From the NCBI GenBank assembly GCA_003539755.1, contig DPOH01000172.1:1-7578 (forward strand): DNA of 7,578 nt. The letters run 5' to 3'. The translations under genes were made by a program, and so were the position numbers. The notes below the pieces were generated by a model. The model did not search any database. It saw nothing but the letters and a program-made list of their open reading frames with translations, and was not told where the DNA came from. Of this stretch, positions 6,884 to 7,578 are shown one piece after another (position 1 is the first letter of the stretch; every line of letters begins with the position of its first letter). Source of the stretch: Clostridium sp. (GTDB lineage Bacteria > Bacillota > Clostridia > Clostridiales > Clostridiaceae).

Positions 6884-7128
6884 GTAATGTACACGTAGTT
6901 ATTTACTTTTAAAAATATTTAATTTTCAGGTCTTTAGTAATTGGGGAATTAAGTATTTATTTGATTGTAAATTAAGTATAACTAGTCATATTAATATTAA
7001 ATTACTCAACATTATGCTGTATTTTTGTGTTGCTATGTTAGTATTGCATATTGCAGCATACTATATTATGGAATGGTAACAAGAGTATAATATATTAAAA
7101 GCAAAATTATAACTTAATAGTAAAGAAA
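6884..7128. other. AT-rich spacer with imperfect repeats and nested hairpins
   Basis: Between the 91-residue gene and the bidirectional terminator this stretch has no supported gene. It contains a 10-bp direct repeat (AATTAAGTAT at 6947-6956 and 6970-6979), a long-range inverted repeat (7013-7021 / 7052-7060) with a smaller hairpin nested inside, and a 21-codon ATG frame at 7014-7079 without a ribosome binding site. The plus-strand frame ending at 7079 is open from 6888 but has no start codon before 7014. Confidence 0.5.
7013..7060. repeat. Inverted repeat with nested stem-loop
   Basis: TATGCTG (7013-7019) pairs with CAGCATA (7054-7060), extended by one wobble and one A-T pair to nine. The loop contains a weaker inner stem in which 7031-7037 faces 7042-7048 with one mismatch and one wobble. 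It could be part of a structured 3' untranslated region or small RNA, but nothing else supports that. Confidence 0.3.
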
Positions 7129-7175
7129 TAAAAAAACAGATACACATTAAAAATAAAATGGGTATCTGTCTTTTT
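7129..7175. terminator. Bidirectional intrinsic terminator between convergent genes
   Basis: ACAGATAC (7136-7143) pairs perfectly with GTATCTGT (7162-7169). An inner CATT/AATG helix (7145-7148 / 7157-7160) follows after a mismatch. The stem is flanked by seven A on the left (7129-7135) and C plus five T on the right (7171-7175), so it gives a U-tract when read from either strand. It serves the minus-strand gene ending 17 bp away at 7192 and any plus-strand transcript coming from the 91-residue gene. Confidence 0.85.
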
Positions 7176-7191
7176 ATAGTTCTATATAAAT

Positions 7192-7501
7192 TTAAAGATT
7201 ATAATAACTAGATAAGTATTTTCTTACAGCTGGTGCAATGAGAAATATAATCCAAGATATATCCCAAATTTCTAAAGTAAAACTTAATAAAAAATAAACT
7301 GCAACTACAGTTGGCCAGTAAGAACTTAGAATTGCCCTAATAATTCTTTCCTTTTTTTCAGAATTAATATTATTGATGGTAATTTCATTATTATATGAAG
7401 AATTATTTATATTATGATTGTTTATTTGCTCATTTTTAAGTTCATTTATTTTGCTGAATTCTGTAATTATATTTTTTGTGATTTCGTTATCCTTTTTTCA
7501 T
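7192..7501 (-). CDS. Small two-helix membrane protein, frameshifted at its start
   Basis: On the minus strand an open frame runs from 7497 down to TAA at 7194-7192. It encodes a polar Asn/Lys/Glu-rich N-terminal part, then 'EKKERIIRAILSSYWPTVVA', then two hydrophobic helices (about residues 61-79 and 81-95) joined by 'EIWDISW'. The 'YWP..VAVYFL.SF....W.ISWI' pattern resembles the two-helix membrane tails seen on some Firmicute helix-turn-helix regulators and as stand-alone small proteins; no function can be assigned. The frame has no usual start codon and is cut by TGA at 7500-7498. An ATG at 7501-7499 is followed by six A; with five A it would read MKKDNEITKN straight into the frame and give 102 residues. 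So either the gene is broken or one A too many was called. No ribosome binding site precedes the ATG, and the upstream bases are extremely T-rich on the plus strand. Confidence 0.65.
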
Positions 7502-7578
7502 TCGCTTTTTATTATATTTTATTTTTTTATCATTCTATCTAATTTTTTTGTTTTTATTTTTTTTTTTTTTTCTGTTTT
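7501..7578. repeat. Extreme T-rich low-complexity window end
   Basis: About 59 of the 78 bases are T, with several runs of seven or more and one of 15 (7557-7571). This is far more skewed than other spacers in the window, which are balanced in A and T. It could be a genuine poly-A/T promoter region of the minus-strand gene, or unreliable sequence at a contig end. The adjacent homopolymer frameshift favours the second. Confidence 0.6.

Noticed and set aside
1..7578. CRISPR array, insertion sequence, tRNA or rRNA
   Set aside because: No regularly spaced repeats, transposase-like reading frames, terminal inverted repeats or tRNA cloverleaf elements were found on either strand.

Overview
The window looks like chromosome of a low-GC Firmicute, most probably a solventogenic or saccharolytic Clostridium. 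It is very AT-rich, prefers AGA for Arg and A/T-ending codons, has strong AGGAGG-type ribosome binding sites, and its intergenic DNA is almost pure A/T with simple hairpin terminators. The species cannot be fixed from this sequence.

Layout. Bases 1-64 hold the last 20 codons of a gene that begins outside the window. Bases 136-540 encode a small NTF2/SnoaL-like fold protein, followed by an AT-rich spacer with two hairpins; the second (662-704) is a very good intrinsic terminator. The core is a forward-strand carbohydrate block: an AraC-family regulator (841-1689), a cytoplasmic GH31 alpha-xylosidase closely resembling E. coli YicI (1777-4122), and a GH3 beta-glucosidase (4155-6278). A terminator at about 6305-6350 closes it. 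Downstream are a 91-residue protein of unknown function (6608-6883), two spacers with only marginal small ORFs, a probably bidirectional terminator (7129-7175), and a convergent small two-helix membrane protein on the minus strand (7192-7501). That last gene appears frameshifted at its start codon and runs into an extremely T-rich window end.

How the genes work together. YicI-type enzymes remove the alpha-1,6-xylose at the non-reducing end of xyloglucan oligosaccharides and isoprimeverose. The glucose left exposed is a natural substrate for a beta-glucosidase. The GH31-GH3 pair, 32 bp apart, therefore reads as a two-step intracellular machine that takes imported xyloglucan oligosaccharides apart alternately. 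The adjacent AraC regulator, whose N-terminal cupin domain could sense a sugar, is the obvious candidate regulator. An exact 13-bp direct repeat with 21-bp periodicity (two helical turns) lies between it and the enzymes and is a plausible binding site. No transporter or endo-xyloglucanase is present, so import and backbone cleavage must be encoded elsewhere.

I found no convincing novel system, CRISPR array, mobile element, tRNA or rRNA. The points most worth checking are the direct-repeat operator, the apparent insertion near the GH3 acid/base residue, and the frameshifted membrane protein at the right end.
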